Positions 38,576 to 47,145 of a stretch of 64,000 nucleotides of DNA are shown here, piece by piece. The DNA comes from Mycoplasma sp. CAG:776 (GTDB taxonomy: Bacteria > Bacillota_I > Bacilli_A > RF39 > UBA660). The position numbers were made by a program, and so were the translations under genes. Each line of letters starts with the position of its first letter. Position 1 is the stretch's first letter. Location: NCBI GenBank assembly GCA_000438195.1, contig FR903077.1, positions 5,720 through 69,719 of the forward strand. The letters run 5' to 3'. A model generated the notes under the pieces. The model saw only the letters and a list, made by a program, of their open reading frames with translations, did no database searches and was not told where the DNA came from.

Positions 38576-40251
38576 TTGAAAGATTAATTATTAAAGAATC
38601 ATTTCCTACAGAAAGTATTATAAGAGATATAAAATTCAATTTAAATGGACTTAATTTAATTGTTGATGAAGGTAACAGAAAAAGAGGAAATGGTGTAGGA
38701 AAAACCACTTTTCTAAGATTGATTGACATTGCATTTGGTGCAAAAGATAGAAAAGCTTTATATATAGATCCTGAAACATCTTCAGAAAATCACAAACTAA
38801 AGGATTATATTGAAAACTCAAAGGTTTTTATCGAATTAACAATAGTTGATGAGTCTTTCAAAAATAAATATACATTAATGGTTGAACTTTTTTCTAAAGG
38901 AATTAGAACAATAAATAATAAAAAATATAATTACAACGAATATAAAGAAGAATTAAATAAAATAATTTTTGATAATAACGAGAATATGCCATCATTTAGA
39001 AGCGTTATAGGAAAATTTATTAGAGTTAATATGAATGGCGATAATAATAGTTTCTTATATTTCAATACGGATCATTGTACAACAGCTGAATATCAAAATA
39101 TATATAATTACCTTTTCAAATTTAAAAATGAAGAAATAGAGAATATTATATTACGTTTACGAGAAAATATCGCTGATTTGGAAAGACAATATAGGATGGT
39201 CAAGCAAAGTCTAAAATATGAAAGTTTAAATCAAATTGATGCAAAAATAAATATTATCTCAAGTAAAGTAAAAGAATTAGAAGGTAAACAACAGACTTAT
39301 TTAAATGAAAAAATTGTATTAAATGAGGAAAAAATAATGCAAAATAGAAATGAATATTCTTTACTTACTCGTGAATGTGAAAAATTAATTTTTGAAATTA
39401 AAATATTAGAAGAAAATATTGAGAAAGAATTAGCTGATAAACAAGACGTAGATGTTAATGAGCTAAAGGAATTTTATGAAGACGTTAAATTTAATATTTC
39501 TGATTTAAGCAAAAAATTTGAAGAACTAGTTATTTTTAATAACGAATTAAATAAAAATCAACTTAATACTTATAAAAAGTTGTTAAATAGTAAAAAAGAA
39601 AAATTAAACCTTGCGAATAGAAAAAAAGAAGAGTTTTATGAAAATAATAAGGAATATATGTTTTTGGTGGAAAGCGGTAGTTTAGATGAATATTTAAATT
39701 TACAAGACAATTTAAATAATTATCAAACTGGATTGGGAGAATGTTATAATGCTAGAGACATATATATGGATTATGATAGAAGAATAGAAGAATCTACAAA
39801 TCTTCTTAAAGATCAAATAGAGAAAAATAAAGATAATAAAGTGGAAGAAAATCTAAAAAAATTCAATTCAATATTTACTAGTTTTTCTAAAAAAACTGTT
39901 AATGCTGAATACTTTTTATATTATAATGAATCTGGTTTTCCTCTTTCAATTTCAAATGTAGATGGAAGCTTCAGTACAGGAACTAGAAAAACTGCAATTA
40001 TTGCATTTGATTTAGCCTACCTAAAATATTCAAAAGATATGAATATAAAATGTCCTAAATTTGTTGTTCATGATGTTTTGGAAAATATTCATCAAAATGA
40101 TTTCTATCAAACAATTGATTTGATAAAAAAACAAAATTTTCAATATATCGCTGCAATTTTAAAACAAAGCATAGAGATGCATGATAATATTGATATGGAT
40201 AAAGATATAATATTAACTTTATCAGAAGATGAAAAATTGTTTTTAATTTAG
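38569..40251 (+). CDS. DUF2326-type ABC ATPase (Rad50/SMC-like) of an ABC-three-component system
   Basis: 560 residues. The N-terminal ATPase half has Walker A GNGVGKTTFLR (about 41-50), the centre is a long coiled coil (about 190-440, many E/K heptads), and the C-terminal half has SFSTGTRKTAIIAFDLAYL (signature-like) and Walker B KFVVHDVLE (about 497-505). This is the layout of the DUF2326 ATPases that define ABC-3C conflict systems. Last gene of the four-gene operon. Predicted to sense invading nucleic acid and license the membrane effector at 37599; that role is inferred. Confidence 0.78.
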   Translation: MLIERLIIKESFPTESIIRDIKFNLNGLNLIVDEGNRKRGNGVGKTTFLRLIDIAFGAKDRKALYIDPETSSENHKLKDYIENSKVFIELTIVDESFKNKYTLMVELFSKGIRTINNKKYNYNEYKEELNKIIFDNNENMPSFRSVIGKFIRVNMNGDNNSFLYFNTDHCTTAEYQNIYNYLFKFKNEEIENIILRLRENIADLERQYRMVKQSLKYESLNQIDAKINIISSKVKELEGKQQTYLNEKIVLNEEKIMQNRNEYSLLTRECEKLIFEIKILEENIEKELADKQDVDVNELKEFYEDVKFNISDLSKKFEELVIFNNELNKNQLNTYKKLLNSKKEKLNLANRKKEEFYENNKEYMFLVESGSLDEYLNLQDNLNNYQTGLGECYNARDIYMDYDRRIEESTNLLKDQIEKNKDNKVEENLKKFNSIFTSFSKKTVNAEYFLYYNESGFPLSISNVDGSFSTGTRKTAIIAFDLAYLKYSKDMNIKCPKFVVHDVLENIHQNDFYQTIDLIKKQNFQYIAAILKQSIEMHDNIDMDKDIILTLSEDEKLFLI

Positions 40252-40259
40252 GATAGGCT

Positions 40260-40287
40260 TGAATAAAATATTAAATTGTACTATAAT
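40260..40287 (+). promoter_or_regulatory. Promoter of the candidate RNA at 40294
   Basis: TTGAAT (40260-40265), 16 bp, TATAAT (40282-40287), 9 bp after the ATPase stop codon. Confidence 0.6.
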
Positions 40288-40293
40288 TAATTT

Positions 40294-40430
40294 ATCAAGT
40301 ATTATTAAATACTTTTACTATTTGGGTGTAAAACTCGTGAGTTTATTGCTCCATTTATGGGAAAATCAAACCTTTTGGTTTGTTTGATAGCAGAAAGCTA
40401 GGAATTTCAATAGGAAATCCTAGTTTTTTT
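40294..40430 (+). ncRNA. Candidate structured small RNA with terminator
   Basis: About 137 nt between a promoter and a strong terminator, with no credible ORF. Successive hairpins: AAGTATT/AATACTT, AAACT-CGTG-AGTTT, and a three-way junction closed by TTGCT (40346-40350) with AGCAG. The junction encloses TCC...GGA and ATCAAACC-TTTT-GGTTT...GAT. I match it to no known riboswitch or sRNA. Part of it may be the original downstream region of a tRNA gene (see the attachment-site finding). Confidence 0.45.
40398..40427 (+). terminator. Strong terminator ending the RNA at 40294
   Basis: CTAGG-A-ATTTC (40398-40408) pairs with GAAAT-CCTAG (about 40413-40423) with one bulged A, then seven T's. Confidence 0.85.
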
Positions 40431-40489
40431 GCTTTCTAAAAAATTAAATTGCAGTATGCTTAATTATAAACTGTAAAGGAGAGTATAAA

Positions 40490-40516
40490 ATGAAGCTCAA
40501 AAGAATTTTATATTGA
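40490..40516 (+). CDS. Eight-residue leader-like ORF upstream of ligD
   Basis: AAAGGAGA (40475-40482) is 7 bp before ATG AAG CTC AAA AGA ATT TTA TAT TGA. The ribosome site is excellent but the product is only MKLKRILY. Either a leader peptide for the gene at 40585 or the fossil start of a lost gene. Confidence 0.35.
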   Translation: MKLKRILY

Positions 40517-40545
40517 AGCATATTGCAATATATAATAGCATAGAT

Positions 40546-40577
40546 TCCTCTAATAATACCAAGCTAATATTAGAGGA
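40546..40577 (+). promoter_or_regulatory. Hairpin sequestering the ligD ribosome site
   Basis: TCCTCTAATA (40546-40555) pairs perfectly with TATTAGAGGA (40568-40577), loop 12 nt. AGAGGA in the right arm is the Shine-Dalgarno for the ATG at 40585. TATAAT at 40531-40536 could place the start of the RNA right before the hairpin. Confidence 0.6.
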
Positions 40578-40584
40578 TTTTAAT

Positions 40585-41955
40585 ATGCAAAAAAAATTAA
40601 TAGAATATAATAAAAAAAGAGACTTTACAAAAACAAAAGAACCTGTGGGAAAGACAAGGAAAAAAGGAAACAGATTAAGATTTTGCGTTCAACATCATTT
40701 AGCAAGAAAAGATCATTATGATTTTCGGCTAGAATGGAATGGTGTTTTAAAAAGTTGGGCGATACCGAAAGGCCCATCTTACAATACAAAAGATAAAAGG
40801 TTGGCAATTATGGTAGAAGACCATCCCTTAGATTACCGTAATTTTGAAGGGACAATACCTAAAGGAGAATATGGTGGTGGAACAGTAATGTTATGGGATA
40901 GGGGATATTGGGAACCTATAAAAGAATATAAGCCAAACTTTAAAAAAGGCCCAATTAAATTTATTTTAAAAGGAGAAAGATTAAAGGGAATGTGGACTTT
41001 AGTAAAATTAAAAGATGATAAATACTGGTTACTAATTAAAGATAAAGATGAGCATCATTTATTTGATGATATAAATGAATTTAATAAAAGCGTAAAAACA
41101 AATAGAACTATGGAAGAAATAGCAAATAACATAGAAAGAATTGAAATAACTCATCCAAATAAAGTAATATATAAAAATCCTAAAGTAACAAAAATAGATA
41201 TCATAAATTATTATAAAGAAGTTGCAAAACATATGTTACCAGTTATAGAAAATAGACTAATTAGTACCATAAGATATCCAAATGGAATAAACGAAACAAA
41301 ATTTTATAAGAAACATTTTGAAAATATATATAAATTTTTAGGAAAGAAGAAAATAAAGAATAAAAATGATAATCAAAATGATTATTATTATATCAAAGAC
41401 ATTAATGGTTTAATATCCGAGGTTCAAATGAATAGCTATGAATTTCACATATGGGGAAGTAAAGTAAACGATGTGAATCATGCTGATATATTAGTATTTG
41501 ATTTAGACCCAGATGAAAAACTAAACTTAGGAAAATTAAGAGAAGGAGTAAGAGATTTAAAAAGTATATTAGACGATTATAAATTAGATTCATATCTAAA
41601 AACCAGTGGTGGAAAAGGGTATCATATCGTAGTTCCTTTAAAAGAAAAAATAACTTGGAAAAATGCTAGAAAAATAGCGAAAAATATTGCTAAATTAATG
41701 GAAGCAAAATGGCCTAATAAGTATACAAGTAATATGAAAAAAGAAAGAAGGAAAAATAAAATTTTCATTGATTGGGTAAGAAATACAAAGGGTGCAACAA
41801 GTGTAGCCCCTTATTCTCTTAGAATAAGAAAAAAACTAACGGTATCTATGCCAATATCATGGAATGAATTAGATAAAATAAAACCAGATGAAATAACTAT
41901 GGAAGAAGCACTAAAAAGACTAAAGAAAAAAGATCCATGGGAAGATTTTATATAA
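40585..41955 (+). CDS. ligD: LigD-type protein: 3'-phosphoesterase plus polymerase domains, no ligase domain
   Basis: 456 residues from the ATG at 40585 (AGAGGA 7 bp upstream). The phosphoesterase domain (about 20-160) has VQHHLARKDHYDFRLEW, VEDHPLDYRNFEG and GEYGGGTVMLW. The primase-polymerase domain (about 190-440) has LVFDLDPDE (catalytic Asp pair, about 306-311), TSGGKGYHIVVPL and IDWVRNTKGATSVAPYSLR. The ATP-dependent ligase domain of full LigD is absent, and no ku gene lies in the window. It would process and fill DNA ends for non-homologous end joining, with ligation supplied elsewhere. The SD-masking hairpin suggests translational control. Confidence 0.85.
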   Translation: MQKKLIEYNKKRDFTKTKEPVGKTRKKGNRLRFCVQHHLARKDHYDFRLEWNGVLKSWAIPKGPSYNTKDKRLAIMVEDHPLDYRNFEGTIPKGEYGGGTVMLWDRGYWEPIKEYKPNFKKGPIKFILKGERLKGMWTLVKLKDDKYWLLIKDKDEHHLFDDINEFNKSVKTNRTMEEIANNIERIEITHPNKVIYKNPKVTKIDIINYYKEVAKHMLPVIENRLISTIRYPNGINETKFYKKHFENIYKFLGKKKIKNKNDNQNDYYYIKDINGLISEVQMNSYEFHIWGSKVNDVNHADILVFDLDPDEKLNLGKLREGVRDLKSILDDYKLDSYLKTSGGKGYHIVVPLKEKITWKNARKIAKNIAKLMEAKWPNKYTSNMKKERRKNKIFIDWVRNTKGATSVAPYSLRIRKKLTVSMPISWNELDKIKPDEITMEEALKRLKKKDPWEDFI

Positions 41956-41958
41956 AAG

Positions 41959-41987
41959 TTGCAATTTAAAATATACAATAGTATAAT
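41959..41987 (+). promoter_or_regulatory. Promoter of the DUF3761 gene
   Basis: TTGCAA (41959-41964), 17 bp, TATAAT (41982-41987). Confidence 0.7.
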
Positions 41988-42006
41988 ACTTGCAAGGTGT
42001 AGGTTT

Positions 42007-42525
42007 ATGAAAGAGAAAAATAAATTTAAAATAGCAATAATTATTGTTGTAGCTCTTCTTTTGTTAGTAGGAATTTTTAGCAATAATAATACAAAAACTT
42101 TTGAAACAAATAATAAGGAAAAACAAAATTCAGAAACAATAGAAGTTTCCGCTGAGGATAATAAACCCGTCGAAGAAGAATTACCAATATGCGACGGAAG
42201 CAAAATTACCAACAATTGTGAAGTGGATGGAGTGATTTACGAAGTCTATAAATATTATCCACCTGAAGAAGAACAGTTTCATATGGAAACAATCACAACT
42301 TATGAAAAAAAGATAACAGGATACTGTACTTTATGTAATGACGGTACCTTCAGTCCAACTTGCGCTACTGGAAGAGGTGCTTGCTCCCATCATGGTGGAG
42401 TAGCAAGATATAATGCTCCTATTTATAGTGAAGTACCAAAAACAGAGCAAAAAAAGATCATTGATAAAGAAGCAACTCCTGAAAGATGGGAAAAAATTGT
42501 AAAAGAATCGCTTGAGAATAAGTAA
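42007..42525 (+). CDS. Membrane-anchored DUF3761-like cysteine-rich protein
   Basis: 172 residues from the ATG at 42007 with AAGGTG upstream. One membrane helix (about 8-25), a charged linker, and a domain with GYCTLCNDGTFS, CATGRGACSHHGGVA, the C-x-H-H-G-G-V signature of DUF3761. The His/Cys cluster suggests metal binding or a disulfide. Extracellular if the usual orientation holds. Alone in its transcript; at the outer edge of the accessory region. Confidence 0.7.
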   Translation: MKEKNKFKIAIIIVVALLLLVGIFSNNNTKTFETNNKEKQNSETIEVSAEDNKPVEEELPICDGSKITNNCEVDGVIYEVYKYYPPEEEQFHMETITTYEKKITGYCTLCNDGTFSPTCATGRGACSHHGGVARYNAPIYSEVPKTEQKKIIDKEATPERWEKIVKESLENK

Positions 42526-42539
42526 TTAAAATTAAATTT

Positions 42540-43140
42540 AAAAGGAAATTCCTAAAAATGACGAGAAATAAAATATTATGAGTTGTTCTTTAGCACAATT
42601 TGAGTATTGAGCGAATAACTCATTTTTTGTATGTCATCATTAATGTCATAAACAATATCACCATTTTCTTGATAACTTTTCATTCATTTATTGTAATACT
42701 TGCAATTATATGTCTATCTTGATTTATCGCTTAAATCCGTTGTTAAAACGTAATCATTATTATAAGATATATAACAATATCTCACATTTGTTGTAAAGTT
42801 TGAGTTATTTTCTTTAGTGTTTCTATACTTAATCTACGATATTCTCCATTTTTATTGCCACTTTCATTCATTATTTTGATCTAATTTATTAACGGCTAAA
42901 TTATAGGGTAATCTTTAACCATAATTTTGGTAACATTTCTAGAGTATATTCTAAAACAGTCATACAATGTTTTTGATTAATATTCCTTTATAACTTCATC
43001 AATTTGTTGAGAAAAGATTACTATTTTGATTATTAATAGGTGGCAAATTACTATTTTGGGATGTTGATATTATTCTAGAATTTACCGCATTATTTATAAT
43101 AGAAATTTTTTTAATTTACTGTCAGTTTATCTAATTTTAA
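42540..43140 (-). pseudogene. Decayed gene, minus strand
   Basis: 600 bp without an intact frame. Minus-strand fragments still read like protein, for example NESGNKNGEYRRLSIETLKK (around 42790-42870) followed by ITQTLQQ, but stops and frame changes recur every 20-40 codons. The parent family is not recognised. It fills the gap between the DUF3761 gene and the GNAT gene. Confidence 0.45.
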
Positions 43141-43146
43141 AAAGAA

Positions 43147-43623
43147 TTATTTTTTAATATTTTGATGATTCGGATTATATTTTCCATAATAATCATCATT
43201 TAACCATTGATACCCACAAGCTTGAGCAATTTTTAGGCTTGGGATATTATCTTGAGCGATTTTAAGTCGAATACTTTCAATATAAGGATAAGTATAAAAA
43301 ATATAATGTGTAATCTCATTTAAAATGCTTTTGCCAATATTTTGTCCTCGAAAATCTTTGTGAATAGCACATCTTAAATAAACGCAAGAATCTATTTGAT
43401 TAAAGTTTCCAATATCTAAATAACCAACAATAGTGGCATTATAAATAATAAAAAAACCACGATCAAAAAACTCATCTCCAAAATTATGTAGCAGATGTTG
43501 GCTAAAGCCTTGAAATCTTTCAAGTATTGTTTTATCTTTAATTAAGCTTTTTAAAAAGGATAAATGGGCGGGGTTAGATTTATCAAAACTTGTAATTTGA
43601 AAATTAGTAAAATTTATAACCAT
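43147..43623 (-). CDS. GNAT-family acetyltransferase
   Basis: 158 residues from the ATG at 43623 (GGAGAG upstream; the longer frame to 43677 adds a hydrophobic stretch without ribosome site). The acetyl-CoA-binding segment is CAIHKDFRGQNIGKSIL (R/Q-x-x-G-x-G/A pattern), followed by NIPSLKIAQACGYQ typical of the GNAT C-terminus. Substrate unknown. Divergent from secG with overlapping upstream regions. Confidence 0.82.
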   Translation of the reverse strand: MVINFTNFQITSFDKSNPAHLSFLKSLIKDKTILERFQGFSQHLLHNFGDEFFDRGFFIIYNATIVGYLDIGNFNQIDSCVYLRCAIHKDFRGQNIGKSILNEITHYIFYTYPYIESIRLKIAQDNIPSLKIAQACGYQWLNDDYYGKYNPNHQNIKK

Positions 43624-43681
43624 ATAAACACTCTCCACGCATATAATTATATAGAAAATAATAAAACGCATCAACAAAAAG

Positions 43682-43710
43682 TTGTTATTATAAAAGAATT
43701 ATGATATACT
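43682..43710 (+). promoter_or_regulatory. Promoter of secG
   Basis: TTGTTA (43682-43687), 17 bp, TATACT (43705-43710). Confidence 0.65.
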
Positions 43711-43739
43711 ATACCTGTTACAAAAAAGGAATGATGGTT

Positions 43740-43958
43740 ATGTTAGAGACAATTTTATTAATTATATCTGTATTATTAATTGTAGTAGTATTATTACAAG
43801 GAAATAAAGCTAGTGATGCAGGTCAAATCATTACGGGTGGAAATGAAGTATTATTTCAAAATATGAAAGAAAGAGGATTTGAACTATTTATTAGCAGATT
43901 AACTCTTATTTTAGGAATTTTATTCTTTGTAATATCTCTAGTTTTGTTCTTAAAATAA
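43740..43958 (+). CDS. secG: Preprotein translocase subunit SecG
   Basis: About 73 residues from the ATG at 43740 (AAAAGGA about 10 bp upstream; ATG codons at 43731 and 43734 are alternatives). Two membrane helices with the SecG hallmark VVLLQGNKASD and GGNEVLF between them. Stimulates SecYEG-mediated export. Convergent with the CDF gene, no gap. Confidence 0.9.
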   Translation: MLETILLIISVLLIVVVLLQGNKASDAGQIITGGNEVLFQNMKERGFELFISRLTLILGILFFVISLVLFLK

Positions 43959-44789
43959 TTAAGTAATACGAAATTCGATGAACTTAAGGCCTAATGTTGT
44001 TGCTTTAAGTTCTTTTTTTATTCTATTTTGTATTCTAAGTAAACTCCGAACTTTAATATCTTTTTTTGCTTGTAGAGTAATGATAACTTGAAAATAAGGT
44101 CCATCTTGTATAAGCTCTAAATTAGTAATGTGAATAACTTTGTATTTATCCACATATTTTTTGATTTTTTCTTTAATTTTTTCATCATCAAATGAATTCC
44201 CAATCAGTAATGAAATATTGTGAGAAATAAGTTGTAAAGATTTAAAAATTAATAAAATAGCAATTAATATTCCACCAATCATATCAACTTTAGGAATAAA
44301 TTGACTTAGAATAATAATGATTATTAAACCTAAAGTAGAATAAGCTTCACTTTTAGATTCCAAACTGGATGCGAGTAATAATTCACTTTTTTTCCTTTTG
44401 CCAACAATAAAAAGTTTTTTGGCACTGTAAAGTTTAAGAATAATCGCCATGAAAATAAGAAAAATAATTTCTAAAGCAGGCTTTTGATAATGAATAGTAA
44501 AACTAAAATAAATAACGGTAATTCCAATAAATAAACCAATAATTCCCATGAAAAGTAAAATAATATAAAATATTCTACCATAACCATAAGGGTACCTTTT
44601 ATTAGCACGTTTCTTACCATATTTAATTCCAACAATTGCTAAAATATCCGTAATCAAATCTCCGATAGTATAAATTCCGTCAATGACCAGCGTAAAAGTT
44701 TGGAAAAATATTCCTCCTCCAATTTTTATCATAGAAACTAGAAAATTAATTATAATATTAAAAGATAAAACTTTATTTTCTATACGCAT
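43959..44789 (-). CDS. Cation diffusion facilitator family transporter
   Basis: 276 residues: six membrane helices and a C-terminal cytoplasmic domain (about 200-276, ITNLELIQDGPYFQVIITLQA). The metal site of helix 2 is kept (DGIYTIGDLITD). In helix 5 the usual H/D-x-x-x-D reads SLESKSEAYST, with glutamates and no His/Asp pair, which may change metal preference. Exports divalent metal ions from the cytoplasm by antiport. Family assignment is good, the metal is not determined. Confidence 0.82.
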   Translation of the reverse strand: MRIENKVLSFNIIINFLVSMIKIGGGIFFQTFTLVIDGIYTIGDLITDILAIVGIKYGKKRANKRYPYGYGRIFYIILLFMGIIGLFIGITVIYFSFTIHYQKPALEIIFLIFMAIILKLYSAKKLFIVGKRKKSELLLASSLESKSEAYSTLGLIIIIILSQFIPKVDMIGGILIAILLIFKSLQLISHNISLLIGNSFDDEKIKEKIKKYVDKYKVIHITNLELIQDGPYFQVIITLQAKKDIKVRSLLRIQNRIKKELKATTLGLKFIEFRIT

Positions 44790-44916
44790 ACCTATCCCTT
44801 TATTAATATGGATGATTTAAAAAAATATAAACATATCAAAGGAGTGACAACTAAAGTAAAATAATCTAAACAAGAGTAAGAATTAATGATATAATATTTT
44901 AGCATGGAGGTTAAAT

Positions 44917-47145
44917 ATGAAAGAAGAATGGTTAAATTTTAAAGAAGGTCTATGGACTACAGAAATTAATGTAAGTGATTTTATTAAAAAGAATTACAAA
45001 GCTTATGAAGGTGATGAGTCCTTTTTAGAAGGAGCAACAGAAAAAACCAAAAAAGTATGGGGAACCTGTACAGAATTATTAAAAGAAGAATTAAAGAAAA
45101 AAGTATTAGACATTGATACAGATCATATGTCAGGAATTGACGCTTTTGATGCGGGATATATTTGTGAAGAAGATGATGTAATCGTTGGACTTCAAACAGA
45201 TAAACCGCTAAAAAGAATCGTAAACCCTTATGGTGGTATTCGAATGGTTTATCAAGAATTAGAAGCTTATGGTTATAAATTAAATCCAGAAGTAGATAAA
45301 TATTTAAACGAATTCCGCAAAACTCATAATGATGGTGTTTTCGATGCATATACCGATGAAATTAAAAGAGCAAGACATGCAGGATTATTAACAGGCCTTC
45401 CAGATGCTTATGGAAGAGGACGTATTATTGGCGATTATAGAAGAGTAGCTTTGTATGGTATTGATTATTTAATTGAAGAAAAGAAAAAAGATTTGGCAAG
45501 TTTAACTGGACCAATGGATCGAGAACTAATTCAATTAAGAGAAGATGTATCAATGCAAATAAAAGCTTTAAATGCTATCAAGAAAATGGCTAGTCGTTAT
45601 GGCTTTGATCTTGCAAAACCAGCCAAAAATAGTAAAGAAGCAGTACAATGGACTTATTTTGCTTATTTAGCAGCGGTAAAAGAAAATAATGGGGCAGCAA
45701 TGTCTTTAGGAAGAATAGACGCTTTTTTTGATATCTATTTTGAAAGAGATTTAAAAAATGGAACAATTACTGAAAGCGAAATTCAAGAATTAATAGATGA
45801 ATTTGTAATCAAATTAAGATTAGTAAGACATTTAAGAACACCAGATTACGATGAATTATTTTCAGGCGATCCAACTTGGGTTACAGCATCTATTGGCGGA
45901 ATAACCGAGGATAATAAAAGTATGGTAACCAAAACATCATACCGTATCCTTCATACTCTAACGAATCTAGATCCAGCACCAGAGCCAAATATGACAGTAT
46001 TATGGAGCGAAAAATTACCAGAAGAATTTAAAAAATATTGTGCTAAAATGAGTATTGATACTGATGCAATTCAATATGAAAATGATGATGTTATGCGTCC
46101 AATTTATGGCGATGATTATGCCATTGCTTGTTGTGTTTCGGCAATGCGTGAAGGTAAAGATATGCAATTCTTTGGAGCTCGTTGTAATTTAGCCAAAGCT
46201 TTGCTTTATTCATTAAATGGTGGAGTAGATGAAGTAAAAGATACATTAGTAATTGAAGGATTTGATAAAAATACTGATGAAGTATTAGATTATGAAAAAG
46301 TAAAAGAAAATTATTTCCAAATGTTATCTAAAGTAGCAGAAGTATATTCAAATGCGATGAATATTATTCATTATATGCATGATAAATATGCTTATGAAGC
46401 AGGACAAATGGCTCTACATGATACCAATGTAAGAAGATTAATGGCTTATGGTATAGCAGGTTTATCTGTAGTAGCTGATTCTTTATCTGCAATTAAGTAT
46501 GCGAAAGTTTTCCCAATACGTAATGAAGAAGGAATTGCGATAGATTTTAAAATTGAAGGAGAATATCCAAAATACGGAAATGATGATGATCGTGTGGATA
46601 ATATAGCAAAAGAAGTAACAGAAAAATTCTATGAAGAACTTGCAAAGCATAAGTGCTATCGCGATGCTGAACCTACTTTATCAGTTTTAACAATCACTTC
46701 AAATGTTGTATATGGCTCTAAAACAGGAGCTACACCAGATGGAAGAAAGAAAGGTGTTGCATTTGCTCCGGGAGCTAATCCAATGCATGGAAGAGATGAA
46801 AGTGGTGCTATCGCCTCATTAAATTCAGTTGCTAAACTAGAATATGCTAAATGTTGTCGCGATGGAATTTCAAATACTTTCTCAATCATACCTAGTGCTT
46901 TAGGCCATACGAAAGAGGAACAAGTAGAAAACTTAGTAAGTTTACTAGATGGATATTTCACTCAAGGAGCTCATCATTTAAATGTAAATGTTTTAAACAG
47001 AGAAACATTAATTGATGCGATGGAAAATCCAGATAAATATCCATTGTTGACTATTCGTGTATCTGGTTATGCAGTAAGATTTAATCGTCTAACGCGTAAA
47101 CAACAAGAAGAAGTAATTGCAAGAACTTTCCACGAGAGGATTTAA
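44917..47145 (+). CDS. pflB: Formate acetyltransferase (pyruvate formate-lyase)
   Basis: Glycyl-radical enzyme converting pyruvate and CoA to acetyl-CoA and formate in anaerobic fermentation. 742 residues. Catalytic Cys405-Cys406 in IACCVSAM and the radical glycine in RVSGYAVRF (Gly717), 26 residues from the end. GGAGG before the ATG; TATAAT at 44890-44895. Its activase gene overlaps the stop codon by one base. Oxygen-sensitive, which agrees with the desulfoferrodoxin elsewhere in the window. Confidence 0.97.
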   Translation: MKEEWLNFKEGLWTTEINVSDFIKKNYKAYEGDESFLEGATEKTKKVWGTCTELLKEELKKKVLDIDTDHMSGIDAFDAGYICEEDDVIVGLQTDKPLKRIVNPYGGIRMVYQELEAYGYKLNPEVDKYLNEFRKTHNDGVFDAYTDEIKRARHAGLLTGLPDAYGRGRIIGDYRRVALYGIDYLIEEKKKDLASLTGPMDRELIQLREDVSMQIKALNAIKKMASRYGFDLAKPAKNSKEAVQWTYFAYLAAVKENNGAAMSLGRIDAFFDIYFERDLKNGTITESEIQELIDEFVIKLRLVRHLRTPDYDELFSGDPTWVTASIGGITEDNKSMVTKTSYRILHTLTNLDPAPEPNMTVLWSEKLPEEFKKYCAKMSIDTDAIQYENDDVMRPIYGDDYAIACCVSAMREGKDMQFFGARCNLAKALLYSLNGGVDEVKDTLVIEGFDKNTDEVLDYEKVKENYFQMLSKVAEVYSNAMNIIHYMHDKYAYEAGQMALHDTNVRRLMAYGIAGLSVVADSLSAIKYAKVFPIRNEEGIAIDFKIEGEYPKYGNDDDRVDNIAKEVTEKFYEELAKHKCYRDAEPTLSVLTITSNVVYGSKTGATPDGRKKGVAFAPGANPMHGRDESGAIASLNSVAKLEYAKCCRDGISNTFSIIPSALGHTKEEQVENLVSLLDGYFTQGAHHLNVNVLNRETLIDAMENPDKYPLLTIRVSGYAVRFNRLTRKQQEEVIARTFHERI

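Noticed and set aside
38379..38729. Minus-strand ORF opposite the ABC-3C middle component and ATPase start
   Set aside because: Shadow of two well-supported overlapping genes; no ribosome site.
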